Origin: Chryseobacterium sp. MA9
GTDB lineage: Bacteria; Bacteroidota; Bacteroidia; Flavobacteriales; Weeksellaceae
Reading direction: 5' to 3'
Length of the DNA stretch: 64,000 nt
Assembly: GCF_024399315.1 (NCBI RefSeq)
Contig: NZ_CP075170.1
Span: 806,001-870,000 of the forward strand
In this document: positions 35,585 to 45,682 of the stretch, one piece after another
Layout of the letters: each line of letters begins with the position of its first letter
How positions within the stretch are numbered: position 1 is the stretch's first letter
Made by a program: the position numbers and the translations under genes
The notes under the pieces: generated by a model
Database searches by the model: none
What the model was told of the DNA's origin: nothing
What the model saw: only the letters and a program-made list of their open reading frames with translations

Positions 35585-36754
35585 TTGAAAGAAAAATTCC
35601 TTAAAATACTATTAAACCCTAAATATATATTTGGGGTTTATCTTATTATATCGGTTGTTACAGCAATTTCCAAATACCTGAGAGGAGATTATGCGATCAA
35701 TAATTACCTGATTTTTAAAAACGTATTCTTTAATACTATTCATCAGAAAAACTTATTTATCCATTATCCCGATCTTTATTTTGATTTAAATCATTATGGT
35801 GTATTTTTCAGTGCATTGATTGCACCGTTTGCCATGATGCCGGATTGGCTCGGAATCTCTCTTTGGAATATTGCCAATACTTTTATCTTCATCTATGGTA
35901 TTTATAAACTGCCGTTTTCAGACAGTAAAAAAGCAATTTTTGGACTGCTTTGTCTTCAGGAATACATTACGGCAGCTTTAAGTCTGCAGTTCAATGTAGC
36001 ACTGACAGGCCTTTTGCTGTTATCTGCAGTATACATTTACGAAAGAAAAGAAGTAAAGTCTGTAACCGCCATTTTAATAGGAATATTTGTGAAAATCTAC
36101 GGAATTGTAGGATTAACGCAGTTTTTCTTCATTAAAAATAAAGCCAAATTTATTCTTTCAGGAATAGCTATTGCAGTATTGTTTTTCGTACTTCCAATGG
36201 CGTATTCAAGTCCGCAGTTTGTGATTCAGTGTTATTCAGACTGGTTTCAGTCTATCGTAGAGAAGAATAATGAAAATCAGGTATTAGGAAATATGCAGGA
36301 TATCTCTCTGATGGGCTTTGTAAGAAGAGTCTTAGGAGATGCATCCATTTCTAATCTCGTGTTTTTAGCGGGTGGATTACCACTTTTTGCCTTACCTTAT
36401 ATCAGAATCAAGCAGTATAAGCACTATGCTTTCCAATTGATGATCCTGGCTTCAACATTACTGTTTTTAGTATTGTTCAGCTCCAGTTCAGAATCTCCAA
36501 CCTACATTATTGCTGTTGTAGGAGTCCTGATCTGGTTTTTCCTTCAGAAAGAAAGAACACCGCTTATTATAGGATTGCTTGTTTTTGTCATTATTTTTAC
36601 TTGTTTTTCAACTTCCGATCTATTCCCGAAATTTGTAAAAGAAAACTATATCATCAAATATTCATTAAAAGCTGTACCTTGTATTGTAATCTGGTTGAGA
36701 GTAACTTATGAGCTACTAACTAAAGATTTTGAGAGAAATTACAGCCTGAATTAA
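35585..36754 (+). CDS. Polytopic membrane glycosyltransferase, GT87 / DUF2029 type
   Basis: 389 residues with about ten transmembrane segments. It starts at TTG (35585): an in-frame stop lies just upstream and the next ATG is far inside. PDLYFDLNHYGVFFSALIAP after the first helix resembles the catalytic-loop region of polyprenyl-phosphate-sugar-using GT87 enzymes. The neighbouring GT2 probably makes the polyprenyl-phosphate sugar that it uses. It acts on the outer face of the inner membrane; the acceptor is unknown. Confidence 0.7.
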   Translation: MKEKFLKILLNPKYIFGVYLIISVVTAISKYLRGDYAINNYLIFKNVFFNTIHQKNLFIHYPDLYFDLNHYGVFFSALIAPFAMMPDWLGISLWNIANTFIFIYGIYKLPFSDSKKAIFGLLCLQEYITAALSLQFNVALTGLLLLSAVYIYERKEVKSVTAILIGIFVKIYGIVGLTQFFFIKNKAKFILSGIAIAVLFFVLPMAYSSPQFVIQCYSDWFQSIVEKNNENQVLGNMQDISLMGFVRRVLGDASISNLVFLAGGLPLFALPYIRIKQYKHYAFQLMILASTLLFLVLFSSSSESPTYIIAVVGVLIWFFLQKERTPLIIGLLVFVIIFTCFSTSDLFPKFVKENYIIKYSLKAVPCIVIWLRVTYELLTKDFERNYSLN

Positions 36755-36759
36755 TAAAT

Positions 36760-37689
36760 ATGAAGAAAATTTCAATTGTAATTCCCGCCTATAACGAAGA
36801 AGGAAACGTTGCCATGATCCATCAGAAAATTAAAGAAGTTTTTGATGGTTTAAGCAGCTATGACTTTGAAATCATATTTGTAAATGACGGCAGCAGAGAC
36901 AATACCCAGCAAAAACTGGAAGAACTTTCCAACCAATATGATGAAGTGAAATTCATTGAGTTTTCGAGGAACTTTGGCCATCAGCCAGCCGTAAAAGCGG
37001 GAATGGACAGCGCTCAGGGAAATGCAGTTATTTCGATGGACGGAGATCTACAGCATCCGCCAGAGCTTATTCCGGAAATGATTCAGAAATGGGAGGAAGG
37101 CTATGATGTGGTTTTTACTTTCAGGACTTATCCTAAGGAAATATCCTTCTTTAAAAGAAAGACATCGGATTTATTTTACAAGCTTTTATCAAGTCTGTCA
37201 GACGTTAATTTGACGAAAGGAGGCGGTTCAGATTTCAGATTACTGGATGCTAGGGCAGTGGATGTAATGAGAAACTTTAATGAAGACGACTTATTCCTCA
37301 GAGGACTGACAAGCTGGATGGGATTTAAACAGATAGGAATCGACTTTACCGCCGCAGAAAGACTTTCGGGGAAAAGTAGCTACAATCTTAAAAAGATGTT
37401 CACTTTTGCCTTTACGGGAATCACAGCTTTCAGTGTAAAACCACTGTATCTGGCGGCTTATCTGGGCTTTTTATTTTCAGCACTTTCAGTAATCGGATAT
37501 GGTACCTATGTGATTCATTCATTTATTGCCAAAACGGAGATCTCTGGTTGGGCATCCTTGATTATGACCATTGTTTTCTTCGGAGGACTTCAGTTGATCA
37601 TCCTCGGAATCATGGGAATTTATTTAGGTAAAATATTTAAACAGGTGAAAGACAGACCTAATTATATTATTAAAAACAAAAATTTTTAG
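36760..37689 (+). CDS. GT2 polyprenyl-phosphate sugar transferase (DPM/GtrB-like)
   Basis: 309 residues. The GT-A domain starts ISIVIPAYNEEGNVAMIHQK and holds VNDGSRDNTQ and the metal-binding SMDGDLQHPPELI, followed by KGGGSDFRLLDARAVDVM and two C-terminal transmembrane segments (about 230-300). Such enzymes load a sugar from a nucleotide donor onto undecaprenyl phosphate. It lies 5 nt after the GT87 gene and 1 nt before the deacetylase gene. Confidence 0.9.
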   Translation: MKKISIVIPAYNEEGNVAMIHQKIKEVFDGLSSYDFEIIFVNDGSRDNTQQKLEELSNQYDEVKFIEFSRNFGHQPAVKAGMDSAQGNAVISMDGDLQHPPELIPEMIQKWEEGYDVVFTFRTYPKEISFFKRKTSDLFYKLLSSLSDVNLTKGGGSDFRLLDARAVDVMRNFNEDDLFLRGLTSWMGFKQIGIDFTAAERLSGKSSYNLKKMFTFAFTGITAFSVKPLYLAAYLGFLFSALSVIGYGTYVIHSFIAKTEISGWASLIMTIVFFGGLQLIILGIMGIYLGKIFKQVKDRPNYIIKNKNF

Positions 37690-37690
37690 A

Positions 37691-38467
37691 ATGGTTTTAT
37701 TGAGTTTTGATATTGAAGAATTTGATATGCCATTAGAATATAAGGGTGAAATTCCCTTTGAAAAGCAGATTTCAATTTCACAGACAGGATTAGAGAGGAT
37801 TCTCGATATCCTTAAAAAACATAATGCTAAAGCAACTTTCTTTTCCACAGTCGTTTTTGCAGAAAACAGCAGACATCTTATCGAAAGGTTGTTAAATGAA
37901 GGTCACGAACTGGCTTCTCACACATGGTTTCATTCAGAATTTGAAAACAAACACCTGAAGGAATCAAGAGAAAAACTGGAAGAATTATTTTCCACAAAGG
38001 TTACCGGATTAAGAATGCCGAGAATGATGCCTGTGGATGAAAAAGAAGTGGAAAAAGCAGGATATTCATACAATTCATCCATCAACCCTACATTTTTGCC
38101 GGGAAGATATAATAATTTAAAAGTATCCAGAACTTATTTTAAAGAAGGAAATGTAACTCAGGTTCCGGCTTCAGTTTCACCCAATTTCAGAATTCCTTTG
38201 TTTTGGTTAAGTTTTCACAATTTTCCTTTATTTTTCTACAAAAAACTGGCTTTGGACAGTTTGAAAAAAGACAAATATCTGAATATTTATTTCCATCCGT
38301 GGGAATTTGCAGAAATCAAAGATGAAGCCTTTAAGCTTCCTGGATTTACTGTAAAAAATTCAGGAAAAGATATGGTAGAAAGGTTTGATTCATTTGTTGG
38401 ATGGCTGAAACAAAAAGGACATACATTCGGTACATTTCAGGAATTCCAAAAACAGATACAGCGATGA
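37691..38467 (+). CDS. Polysaccharide deacetylase (NodB homology)
   Basis: 258 residues. NodB motifs: LLSFDIEEFDMP (metal and catalytic aspartates), the ELASHTWFHSEFE histidine motif and LRMPRMMPV. YFHPWEF near the C-terminus matches the subgroup of envelope deacetylases (often with DUF3473). No signal peptide, so it is probably cytoplasmic and acts on a lipid- or nucleotide-linked sugar. It overlaps the next gene by 4 nt (ATGA). Confidence 0.88.
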   Translation: MVLLSFDIEEFDMPLEYKGEIPFEKQISISQTGLERILDILKKHNAKATFFSTVVFAENSRHLIERLLNEGHELASHTWFHSEFENKHLKESREKLEELFSTKVTGLRMPRMMPVDEKEVEKAGYSYNSSINPTFLPGRYNNLKVSRTYFKEGNVTQVPASVSPNFRIPLFWLSFHNFPLFFYKKLALDSLKKDKYLNIYFHPWEFAEIKDEAFKLPGFTVKNSGKDMVERFDSFVGWLKQKGHTFGTFQEFQKQIQR

Positions 38468-39561
38468 AGATTGCCTTTGATGCAAAACGGTTTTTCCACA
38501 ATACCTCCGGTCTGGGAAACTACTCGAGAGATCTCGTAAGAATTCTTTCTGAATATGAACCGGATAACGAATATCTGTTGCTCAACAAAAACAAATCGGA
38601 GAGAGGAAAAGATATTATGGAATGCCCTAATGTTCATTTTATTGAAACCTCAAAAGGAAATCTGTCCCGCCAGCTGAAAATGGGTAAAGATGCTCAAAAA
38701 CAGGGAGCTGATATTTTCCATGGATTATCCGGCGAACTGCCTTTAAAATGGGATCTAAAACCTATTAAAAAGGTCGTTACTATTCATGATCTGATCTTTG
38801 TAAGATATCCGCAGTATTATTCTTTTTTTGACAGGAAAATCCATTTCTGGAAATTTAAAAAAGCGGCTGATACGGCTGATAAAATTATCGCTATCTCAGA
38901 ACAGACCAAAAGAGATATCATCCGGTATTTAAAAGTTTCTGAAACTAAGATTAAGGTCATTTATCAGGGATGTCATCACGCTTTTAAAGAACAGCAGTCT
39001 CCGGAACTGATGGAGGCTGTAAAAGAGAAGTTTCAGCTTCCCGAAAGATTTGTACTCAACGTTGGAACCATCGAAGAGCGCAAAAACCTTCTGAATGTTG
39101 TAAAAGCAATCAATGGTACAGAAATTCCTCTTGTAGTAGTAGGAAGAAAGACCAAATATTATAAGAGAATAGAACGCTTCCTGAAAAAAAATAAAATGGA
39201 AAAGCAGGTGCTCTTCCTCGAAGGAGTTTCTATGGATGAGCTGGCTTGCCTTTATAAACTGGCAGATATTTTTGTCTATCCAAGCTTTTTTGAAGGCTTT
39301 GGAATCCCTGTCATTGAGGCTCTTTTCTCCAAAACTGTCGTAGTTACAAGTAATACCAGCTGTCTGCCGGAAGCAGGTGGAAAAGACTCTGTGTATGTGA
39401 ATCCTGACAATGATCTTGATATCCGGGCCAAACTAAAATTTCTATGGGAAAATGAATCCGAGAGAAAACGCCGTGAGGAAAAGGGTTTCGAGTTTGTTCA
39501 GAAGTTTAATGATGAACCGATCGCAAAGGAGCTTATGAGTTTTTATCAAAAAATTATCTGA
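38464..39561 (+). CDS. GT4-family glycosyltransferase
   Basis: 365 residues from the ATG at 38464, which overlaps the deacetylase stop. An upstream start would give 21 unrelated residues. GT-B fold marks: IAFDAKRFFHNTSGLGNYSR, VYQGCHH-like VIYQGCHHAF, FVLNVGTIEERKNLLNVVKA and the donor motif YPSFFEGFGIPVIEALF. Last gene of the four-gene operon behind dapD. It transfers a sugar to a growing envelope polysaccharide or lipid. Confidence 0.9.
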   Translation: MKIAFDAKRFFHNTSGLGNYSRDLVRILSEYEPDNEYLLLNKNKSERGKDIMECPNVHFIETSKGNLSRQLKMGKDAQKQGADIFHGLSGELPLKWDLKPIKKVVTIHDLIFVRYPQYYSFFDRKIHFWKFKKAADTADKIIAISEQTKRDIIRYLKVSETKIKVIYQGCHHAFKEQQSPELMEAVKEKFQLPERFVLNVGTIEERKNLLNVVKAINGTEIPLVVVGRKTKYYKRIERFLKKNKMEKQVLFLEGVSMDELACLYKLADIFVYPSFFEGFGIPVIEALFSKTVVVTSNTSCLPEAGGKDSVYVNPDNDLDIRAKLKFLWENESERKRREEKGFEFVQKFNDEPIAKELMSFYQKII

Positions 39562-39567
39562 AAAAAC

Positions 39568-39597
39568 TTTGCATTTTAAAAATAAATCCTACATTTG
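39568..39597 (+). promoter_or_regulatory. Promoter of the his operon (TTTG-N18-TACATTTG)
   Basis: TTTG at 39568-39571, an 18-nt spacer and TACATTTG at 39590-39597 match both halves of the Bacteroidetes housekeeping promoter. It lies 17 nt before the leader peptide ATG. Confidence 0.8.
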
Positions 39598-39614
39598 CAT
39601 CATAATTCAATACA

Positions 39615-39665
39615 ATGAAACCAACTTTTTTAGCATTACATCATTATCATCATCATCTCTGTTAG
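39615..39665 (+). CDS. hisL: Histidine-operon leader peptide
   Basis: A 16-codon frame, MKPTFLALHHYHHHLC then stop: five histidines within six positions. It lies between a full promoter and a terminator hairpin ahead of hisG, the classical layout of a transcription attenuator. Ribosome stalling at the His codons when charged tRNA-His is scarce would leave the sequence after the stop (AGGCGG) free to pair. Confidence 0.88.
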   Translation: MKPTFLALHHYHHHLC

Positions 39666-39739
39666 GCGGAATTGATTGATATAAGTATGTGCTAAAATCA
39701 AAATAATTAAAACCGTCTGAGTAAATAGGCGGTTTTTTT
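39664..39739 (+). promoter_or_regulatory. his attenuator: alternative pairing and terminator
   Basis: The terminator is AAAACCGTCT (39709-39718) with AGGCGGTTTT (39727-39736), an 8-nt loop and T tract 39733-39739. AGGCGG occurs a second time at 39664-39669, overlapping the leader peptide stop, and can pair with the same CCGTCT. A ribosome at the stop codon hides it (terminator forms); a ribosome stalled on His codons exposes it (antiterminator forms). Confidence 0.85.
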
Positions 39740-39807
39740 GTTTCCTGAATTCTTCTCAGAAATTTCAATAGATCAGTTTTTATTTGCTCGGACCCAAAAA
39801 AGGCAAA

Positions 39808-40665
39808 ATGAGTAAATTAAAAATTGCAATCCAAAAAAGCGGCCGGCTTTACGAAGAATCTTTACAGCTTCTCAAAGACTGCGGAATCTTTGTCAACAAT
39901 GGTAAAGACCAGCTCAAAGTTTCAGTAGATAACTTTCCAATGGAAATCATGTACCTTCGGAACTCAGATATCCCGCAATATCTGGAAGATGGAGTGGTAG
40001 ATGTTGCTATTCTGGGCGAAAATCTCCTGATTGAAAAAGGTAAAAACATTACCACAATCCAGAAACTTGGTTTCTCAAAATGCCGTGTTTCACTGGCTGT
40101 TCCCAAAGAAGTGGAAACCGACGAAATCTCTTATTTTCAGGGTAAAAAAATTGCTACCTCTTATCCTAATACTCTCAAAAGCTTTTTAGAAAAAAAAGGA
40201 ATTGTATCAGACATTCACGTTATTTCAGGCTCTGTAGAAATCGCTCCTAATATTGGTCTGGCAGATGGAATATGTGATATTGTAAGTTCCGGAAGTACAT
40301 TATTCAAAAACGGATTAAGAGAAACAGTCACTTTGCTGAAATCGGAAGCTGTTTTGGCTCAAACTCCCCAATTATCGGCTGAAAAAGAAGCCATTCTTGA
40401 AAAATTCGTATTCAGAATCAAAGCTGTTTTAAAAGCAAAAAATTCAAAATACATTCTGATGAATGTTCCCAATGAAAAAATTCAGAAAGTAGCCGAAGTA
40501 CTTCCTGTATTAAAGAGTCCTACAGTTATTCCACTCGCAGAAGAAGGCTGGAGCAGTATTCATTCTGTTATTGATGAAGAACGCTTCTGGGAAGTCATTG
40601 ACGAACTGAAAGAAAATGGAGCTCAGGATATCTTAATCATTCCAATTGATAAAATGGTTATTTAG
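39808..40665 (+). CDS. hisG: ATP phosphoribosyltransferase
   Basis: First enzyme of histidine synthesis, condensing ATP with PRPP. 285 residues from the ATG at 39808 (MSKLKIAIQKSGRL); a TTG 24 nt earlier is rejected. Length and the C-terminal domain (about 210-285, ending AQDILIIPIDKMV) indicate the long, feedback-regulated form. VDVAILGENLL and the PRPP-loop region ADGICDIVSSGSTL are characteristic. Confidence 0.96.
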   Translation: MSKLKIAIQKSGRLYEESLQLLKDCGIFVNNGKDQLKVSVDNFPMEIMYLRNSDIPQYLEDGVVDVAILGENLLIEKGKNITTIQKLGFSKCRVSLAVPKEVETDEISYFQGKKIATSYPNTLKSFLEKKGIVSDIHVISGSVEIAPNIGLADGICDIVSSGSTLFKNGLRETVTLLKSEAVLAQTPQLSAEKEAILEKFVFRIKAVLKAKNSKYILMNVPNEKIQKVAEVLPVLKSPTVIPLAEEGWSSIHSVIDEERFWEVIDELKENGAQDILIIPIDKMVI

Positions 40666-40761
40666 AAAAATGATAATACTGAATGTTAGTCAACGCAAAA
40701 GCGCAATGAAAATAAAATTGAATGCCATATAGCTTAATGATTAAAAAAATGAAATAATACA

Positions 40762-42036
40762 ATGAAAATATACAGATATCCTATAAAAGACACCTGGAAA
40801 GATTTGGTAAAACGTCCTGTCCTTGAGCAGAAAGAAATTTCAGGTTTGATTACAGAAATATTCACAGAAGTTGAAAAAAACGGAGATAAAGCTTTAATAG
40901 AATTCAACAGAAAATTTGACAAAGCAGATACTAAAAAAATAAAAGTTTCTGATGTTGAAATTCAGGAGGCAGAAAAGCAGATCAATGATGAGTTGAAACA
41001 AGCCATTCAACAGGCTAAAGAGAATATTTCAACATTTCACGCCTCTCAAAAACAGGAAATCCAGAAAATTGAGACGACGAAAGGAGTTGTTTGCTGGCGT
41101 GAAAACCGTGCTGTAGAGAGAGTTGGAATTTATATTCCTGGAGGAACTGCTCCTTTATTTTCCACAGTGCTGATGCTTGCGGTGCCTGCAAATCTGGCTG
41201 GATGTAAAGAAATTGTACTGTGTACGCCCCCGGATAAGAATGGAAATATCAACCCTGCTATCCTTTATACGGCAAAGCTTTGCGGGGTTTCAGAGATCTT
41301 TAAAACAGGCGGAGCACAGGCTGTCGCAGCCATGACTTTTGGAACAGATAGCATTTCTGCCGTCAATAAAATTTTCGGTCCTGGAAATCAGTTTGTCGTG
41401 GCTGCCAAAGAATATGCACAGCGTTACGGAGTCGCTATCGATATGCCGGCGGGTCCGAGTGAAGTTCTTGTCATAGCCGATGAGCAGGCAGTTCCTGATT
41501 TTTGTGCTGCAGATCTTCTTTCACAGGCAGAACACGGAAGTGATAGCCAGGTTGTTTTCATTACCACAAGTCTTAAAGTATTTGAAGAGACGATAGAAGC
41601 TGTTGATCATCAGATCAGAGATTTACCGAGAGGTGAATTTGCAGGTCAGGCTTTGGAAAACAGCTCTTTTATTTTAGTAAATTCCCTGGAAGAGGCTCTT
41701 GAGTTCAGTAATCTTTATGCTCCGGAACACCTTATTTTGGCCATCAATGATTTTGAAAAATATATTCCGGAGGTTCAGAATGCAGGGTCTGTTTTCCTTG
41801 GGAACTATTCTTGTGAGAGCGCAGGAGATTATGCCAGCGGAACCAATCACACACTTCCTACAAACGCCTATGCGAAAAATTACAGCGGTGTATCACTGGA
41901 TAGCTTTGTGAAGAAAATAACGTTTCAGCAGCTTTCAAAAAAAGGTCTTCAGAATTTAGGAAAAACAATAGAGCTTATGGCAGAAGCAGAAGGACTGTTT
42001 GCCCACAAAAATGCAGTATCCATAAGATTAAAATAA
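40762..42036 (+). CDS. hisD: Histidinol dehydrogenase
   Basis: Last two oxidation steps of histidine synthesis. 424 residues, normal length. YIPGGTAPLFSTVLMLAVPA, FGPGNQFVVAAKEYAQ, DMPAGPSEVLVIAD and the zinc/base segment LYAPEHL with SAGDYASGTNHTLPT are all present. Separated from hisG by 96 nt containing a short GCAAAAGCGCAA repeat but no terminator I can see. Confidence 0.97.
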   Translation: MKIYRYPIKDTWKDLVKRPVLEQKEISGLITEIFTEVEKNGDKALIEFNRKFDKADTKKIKVSDVEIQEAEKQINDELKQAIQQAKENISTFHASQKQEIQKIETTKGVVCWRENRAVERVGIYIPGGTAPLFSTVLMLAVPANLAGCKEIVLCTPPDKNGNINPAILYTAKLCGVSEIFKTGGAQAVAAMTFGTDSISAVNKIFGPGNQFVVAAKEYAQRYGVAIDMPAGPSEVLVIADEQAVPDFCAADLLSQAEHGSDSQVVFITTSLKVFEETIEAVDHQIRDLPRGEFAGQALENSSFILVNSLEEALEFSNLYAPEHLILAINDFEKYIPEVQNAGSVFLGNYSCESAGDYASGTNHTLPTNAYAKNYSGVSLDSFVKKITFQQLSKKGLQNLGKTIELMAEAEGLFAHKNAVSIRLK

Positions 42037-42253
42037 TGAGTTTTGGAAAATGCAAAGACGCAAAAGAAGTATAATTGAGGTGTTTTTTAAAACGTAAGGA
42101 TTTTATCTCTGATAAAATTGAATAATGCATAATTGAACCACAAAATAAAACACATGCCTTTGCTGAAAATCTTAGATTTTCTTGCGCCTAAAAAAATAAG
42201 ATAAAAACTTCGCGCCTTTGTGTTTATCAAAAAGAAGCTTAAAAAATAATACA

Positions 42254-43279
42254 ATGAAAAATAACAGTATCAAAACTTTAGTAAGAAAAAATATATTAGA
42301 ATTACAACCCTACATCAGTTTCAGAGATCACAATGAATTCAATGCTCCGGTAATGCTGGATGCCAATGAAAGTCCATTCGGAGAATGTAACCGCTATCCG
42401 GATTCTACCCAAAAAAGACTTAAAAACAAGCTTGCGGGGCTTAAAAAAGTTTCTCCATCACAGATTGCCATAGGAAACGGAAGCGATGAGCTGATAGACC
42501 TTATCATTAAAATTTTCTGTGAGCCTAAAAAAGATGCCATTCTGATGATGAATCCTTCCTTTGCGATGTATGGTTTTTATGCAACAATCAATGAGAATAA
42601 AGTTTTGAAACTGGATCTGGATGAAAACTTTGAAATAGTAAAAGATAATTTCTTAAAGACGGTCGAAGACCCTTCATTGAAGATTTTCTTTTTATGTTCA
42701 CCCAATAACCCTACCGGAAATTGTATTGATGATATTGAATTCTATCTTCAGAATTTCAACGGAATTGTTGTAGTAGATGAAGCCTACATAGAATTTTCCG
42801 GAAAAAAATCAAGTCTGGAACTGCTGGATAAGTATGCTAATCTGATCGTTCTGCAAACCTTTTCTAAGGCATGGGGAATTGCCGGAGCGAGAGTAGGAAT
42901 GGCTTATTCATCTGAAGAAATTATCAGCCTGATCAACACGGTAAAAGCACCTTATAACGTAAATGTATTGAGCCAGGAGCTTATTTTAAAAACTTTGGAT
43001 GAAGAAAACAGACTTCAGGAAAACGTAAGCCGTATTCTGGAAGAGAGAACATGGCTGAAACAGCAGTTTGAAGGAATTGCATGCATTTCTAAAATATTTT
43101 CAACGGATGCCAATTTCTTTCTGATCAGAATGGAAAATGTTGATTCAGTGTATACAAGAATGCTGGAAGAGGAAGTCTTAACCAGCAGAAGAGATCCGGC
43201 TATTCCTGGATGTATCAGGATTAATGTGGGAAACCGTGCAGAAAATGAAAAATTAATTAGCCTTTTGAAAAGTATTTAA
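42254..43279 (+). CDS. hisC: Histidinol-phosphate aminotransferase
   Basis: PLP-dependent class II aminotransferase. 341 residues from the ATG at 42254 ([14 protein letters not shown]); an earlier non-ATG start adds 12 residues of no family value. Motifs: [28 protein letters not shown] and the PLP lysine in [16 protein letters not shown]. The 217-nt gap to hisD holds GCAAAGACGCAAAAG and CTTCGCGCCTTTGTG words typical of an intergenic repeat. Confidence 0.95.
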   Translation: MKNNSIKTLVRKNILELQPYISFRDHNEFNAPVMLDANESPFGECNRYPDSTQKRLKNKLAGLKKVSPSQIAIGNGSDELIDLIIKIFCEPKKDAILMMNPSFAMYGFYATINENKVLKLDLDENFEIVKDNFLKTVEDPSLKIFFLCSPNNPTGNCIDDIEFYLQNFNGIVVVDEAYIEFSGKKSSLELLDKYANLIVLQTFSKAWGIAGARVGMAYSSEEIISLINTVKAPYNVNVLSQELILKTLDEENRLQENVSRILEERTWLKQQFEGIACISKIFSTDANFFLIRMENVDSVYTRMLEEEVLTSRRDPAIPGCIRINVGNRAENEKLISLLKSI

Positions 43280-43281
43280 CA

Positions 43282-44376
43282 ATGAAAAAAGTACTCTTTA
43301 TAGACCGAGACGGAACACTGATTATTGAACCACCTACAGATTTTCAGGTAGATTCTCTGGAAAAGCTTGAGTTTTATCCGGGAGTTTTTCAGAACCTTGC
43401 GAAAATTGTCAGTGAGTTAGATTATGAATTGGTGATGGTAACCAATCAGGATGGCTTAGGAACGGAAAGTTTTCCTGAAGAAGATTTCATAAAACCCCAT
43501 ACAAAAATGTTGCAGGCATTTGAAAACGAAGGGATCATTTTTAGTGATATTTTGATTGACAAAAGCTTTGAATCCGAAAATCTTCCTACCAGAAAACCAG
43601 GAATCGGAATGCTGGAAAAATATATTTATGGCAATTATGATCTTGAAAATTCCTATGTAATTGGTGATCGAAGTACTGATGTTCAACTTGCTAAAAATCT
43701 TAAATCTAAAGCTATTTATCTTAATCAAAACTTTAATAAGGAAGCTGAGCTGTCTACAACCAAATGGTCTGAGATTTATCATTTCTTAAAATCTGGAATG
43801 CGAAAGGCTAAAGTCTCCCGCAAAACTAATGAAACAGATATCAAAATTGAAGTCAATCTTGATGGAAACGGAAGATCAGATATTTCAACCGGGCTTCACT
43901 TTTTTGATCACATGCTGGACCAGATTGCGAGACACGGAAATATGGATCTTACGATTAAAGTAAACGGAGATCTTGCTGTAGATGAGCACCACACGATTGA
44001 AGACACAGGAATTGTACTGGGAGAAGCTGTTTTAAAAGCCTTAGGAAAGAAAAAAGGAATTGAAAGATATGGTTTCCTGCTCCCGATGGATGACTGTCTT
44101 TCTCAGGTGGCTATTGATTTTGGAGGAAGATCATGGCTGGTTTGGGATGCTGAGTTTAAAAGAGAAAAAATAGGAGATGTACCTACAGAAATGTTTTTTC
44201 ATTTCTTTAAGTCGTTTACAGATGCTTCAAAATCTAATCTGAATATCAAAGCAGAAGGAGATAATGAACACCACAAAATTGAGTCCATCTTTAAAGCCTT
44301 TGCAAAAGCCGTTAAAATGGCAGTGAATCAATCTGATGCTAATTACAGTCTGCCTTCTACAAAAGGAAGTTTATAA
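43282..44376 (+). CDS. hisB: Bifunctional histidinol-phosphatase / imidazoleglycerol-phosphate dehydratase
   Basis: 364 residues with two domains, the Enterobacteria-like fusion. Residues 1-165 are a HAD phosphatase ([12 protein letters not shown] with Asp8 and Asp10; [14 protein letters not shown]). Residues about 170-364 are the dehydratase ([46 protein letters not shown]). Two nucleotides follow the hisC stop before its ATG. Confidence 0.96.
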   Translation: MKKVLFIDRDGTLIIEPPTDFQVDSLEKLEFYPGVFQNLAKIVSELDYELVMVTNQDGLGTESFPEEDFIKPHTKMLQAFENEGIIFSDILIDKSFESENLPTRKPGIGMLEKYIYGNYDLENSYVIGDRSTDVQLAKNLKSKAIYLNQNFNKEAELSTTKWSEIYHFLKSGMRKAKVSRKTNETDIKIEVNLDGNGRSDISTGLHFFDHMLDQIARHGNMDLTIKVNGDLAVDEHHTIEDTGIVLGEAVLKALGKKKGIERYGFLLPMDDCLSQVAIDFGGRSWLVWDAEFKREKIGDVPTEMFFHFFKSFTDASKSNLNIKAEGDNEHHKIESIFKAFAKAVKMAVNQSDANYSLPSTKGSL

Positions 44377-44378
44377 AT

Positions 44379-44957
44379 ATGATTGCCATAATAAAATACA
44401 ACGGAGGAAATGTAAACTCTGTACAGAATGCTCTCAACAGGCTAAAAGTTGATTCTGTCATAACAGATGATCCTGAGCAGATCTTGAAAGCCGATAAGGT
44501 GATCTTTCCAGGCGTAGGGGAAGCTTCATCCACCATGAGACTGCTGAAGGAGAAAGAACTTGATCTCCTGATACCGAGCCTTAAACAACCTGTTTTAGGA
44601 ATATGTCTGGGCATGCAGCTGATGTGCAAGGAAAATGAAGAAGGAGATACAGAAGGAATGGGGATTTTTGATATCAATGTCAGAAAATTTCCATCAAAGG
44701 ATATTGTTCCGCATATGGGATGGAATACAGTTTCAGGGCAGACTTCACCACTGTTTTCAGGAATTGAAAAGAGCGGTGATGTTTATTTCGTTCACAGCTA
44801 TTATTGTGAGCTTTCGGACTTTACAACTTCTGTCTGTGATTATATCCTGCCATTCAGTGCATCATTGCAGAAAGATAATTTCTATGCAGTACAGTTTCAC
44901 CCTGAAAAATCAGGAACGGTGGGAAATCAGATCGTTAAGAACTTTATAAATTTATAA
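44379..44957 (+). CDS. hisH: Imidazole glycerol phosphate synthase, glutamine amidotransferase subunit
   Basis: 192 residues. Class I glutamine amidotransferase: nucleophile Cys in [11 protein letters not shown], triad His and Glu in VQFHPEKSG near the C-terminus, and PHMGWN of the HisH type. Supplies ammonia to HisF. Starts 2 nt after hisB; its stop overlaps the hisA start (TAATG). Confidence 0.96.
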   Translation: MIAIIKYNGGNVNSVQNALNRLKVDSVITDDPEQILKADKVIFPGVGEASSTMRLLKEKELDLLIPSLKQPVLGICLGMQLMCKENEEGDTEGMGIFDINVRKFPSKDIVPHMGWNTVSGQTSPLFSGIEKSGDVYFVHSYYCELSDFTTSVCDYILPFSASLQKDNFYAVQFHPEKSGTVGNQIVKNFINL

Positions 44958-45682
44958 TGATGAAAATAATTCCGGCTATTGATATTATCGACGGGAAGTG
45001 TGTCCGTTTGTCAAAAGGAGATTACAGCACAAAGAAAATATACAATGAAGACCCTGTAGAAGTAGCAAAAGAATTTGAGAGTTTCGGTATTCAGTTTCTT
45101 CATTTAGTAGATCTTGATGGTGCGAAATCAAAGCACATTGTCAACCAAAAGGTTCTGGAAAATATTGCTAATTCTACTTCGCTGCATATCGATTTTGGAG
45201 GAGGCTTAAAAACTCAGGAGGATATTGAAACAGCCTTTAATTCCGGGGCAAAACAGATCACTTTAGGAAGTATTGCAGTTCAGAACCCAGAATTCTGCTA
45301 TGAAATGCTGCAAAAATATGGTGCTGAGAAAATTATTTTAGGGGCTGACTGTGAAAACAGAAAGATTAAAACCTCTGGATGGCTCGAAGAAAGTGATAAT
45401 GATATCATTGATTTTATTCTTCAATATCAGGAAAAAGGAATGCAGGCCACTATATGTACTGACATTGCAAAGGATGGTATGCTGGAAGGTCCGTCAACAG
45501 GGCTTTACATTGAAATCTTATATAAAACATCCGTTCAGCTGGTGGCAAGTGGAGGGATTTCCGGGATTGCTGATGTCTATAAAATGAAAGATATCGGCTG
45601 TACAGGAACAATCATTGGAAAAGCAATTTACGAGGGGAAAATAAACTTACAACAACTTCAAAATTTTATTGAAAATGCTTAA
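44957..45682 (+). CDS. hisA: Phosphoribosylformimino-5-aminoimidazole carboxamide ribotide isomerase
   Basis: 241 residues, TIM barrel Amadori isomerase. [20 protein letters not shown] carries the first catalytic aspartate, [12 protein letters not shown] the phosphate site and [13 protein letters not shown] the second aspartate. A start one codon later is equally possible. It overlaps hisH by 1 nt and hisF by 8 nt. Confidence 0.96.
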   Translation: MMKIIPAIDIIDGKCVRLSKGDYSTKKIYNEDPVEVAKEFESFGIQFLHLVDLDGAKSKHIVNQKVLENIANSTSLHIDFGGGLKTQEDIETAFNSGAKQITLGSIAVQNPEFCYEMLQKYGAEKIILGADCENRKIKTSGWLEESDNDIIDFILQYQEKGMQATICTDIAKDGMLEGPSTGLYIEILYKTSVQLVASGGISGIADVYKMKDIGCTGTIIGKAIYEGKINLQQLQNFIENA

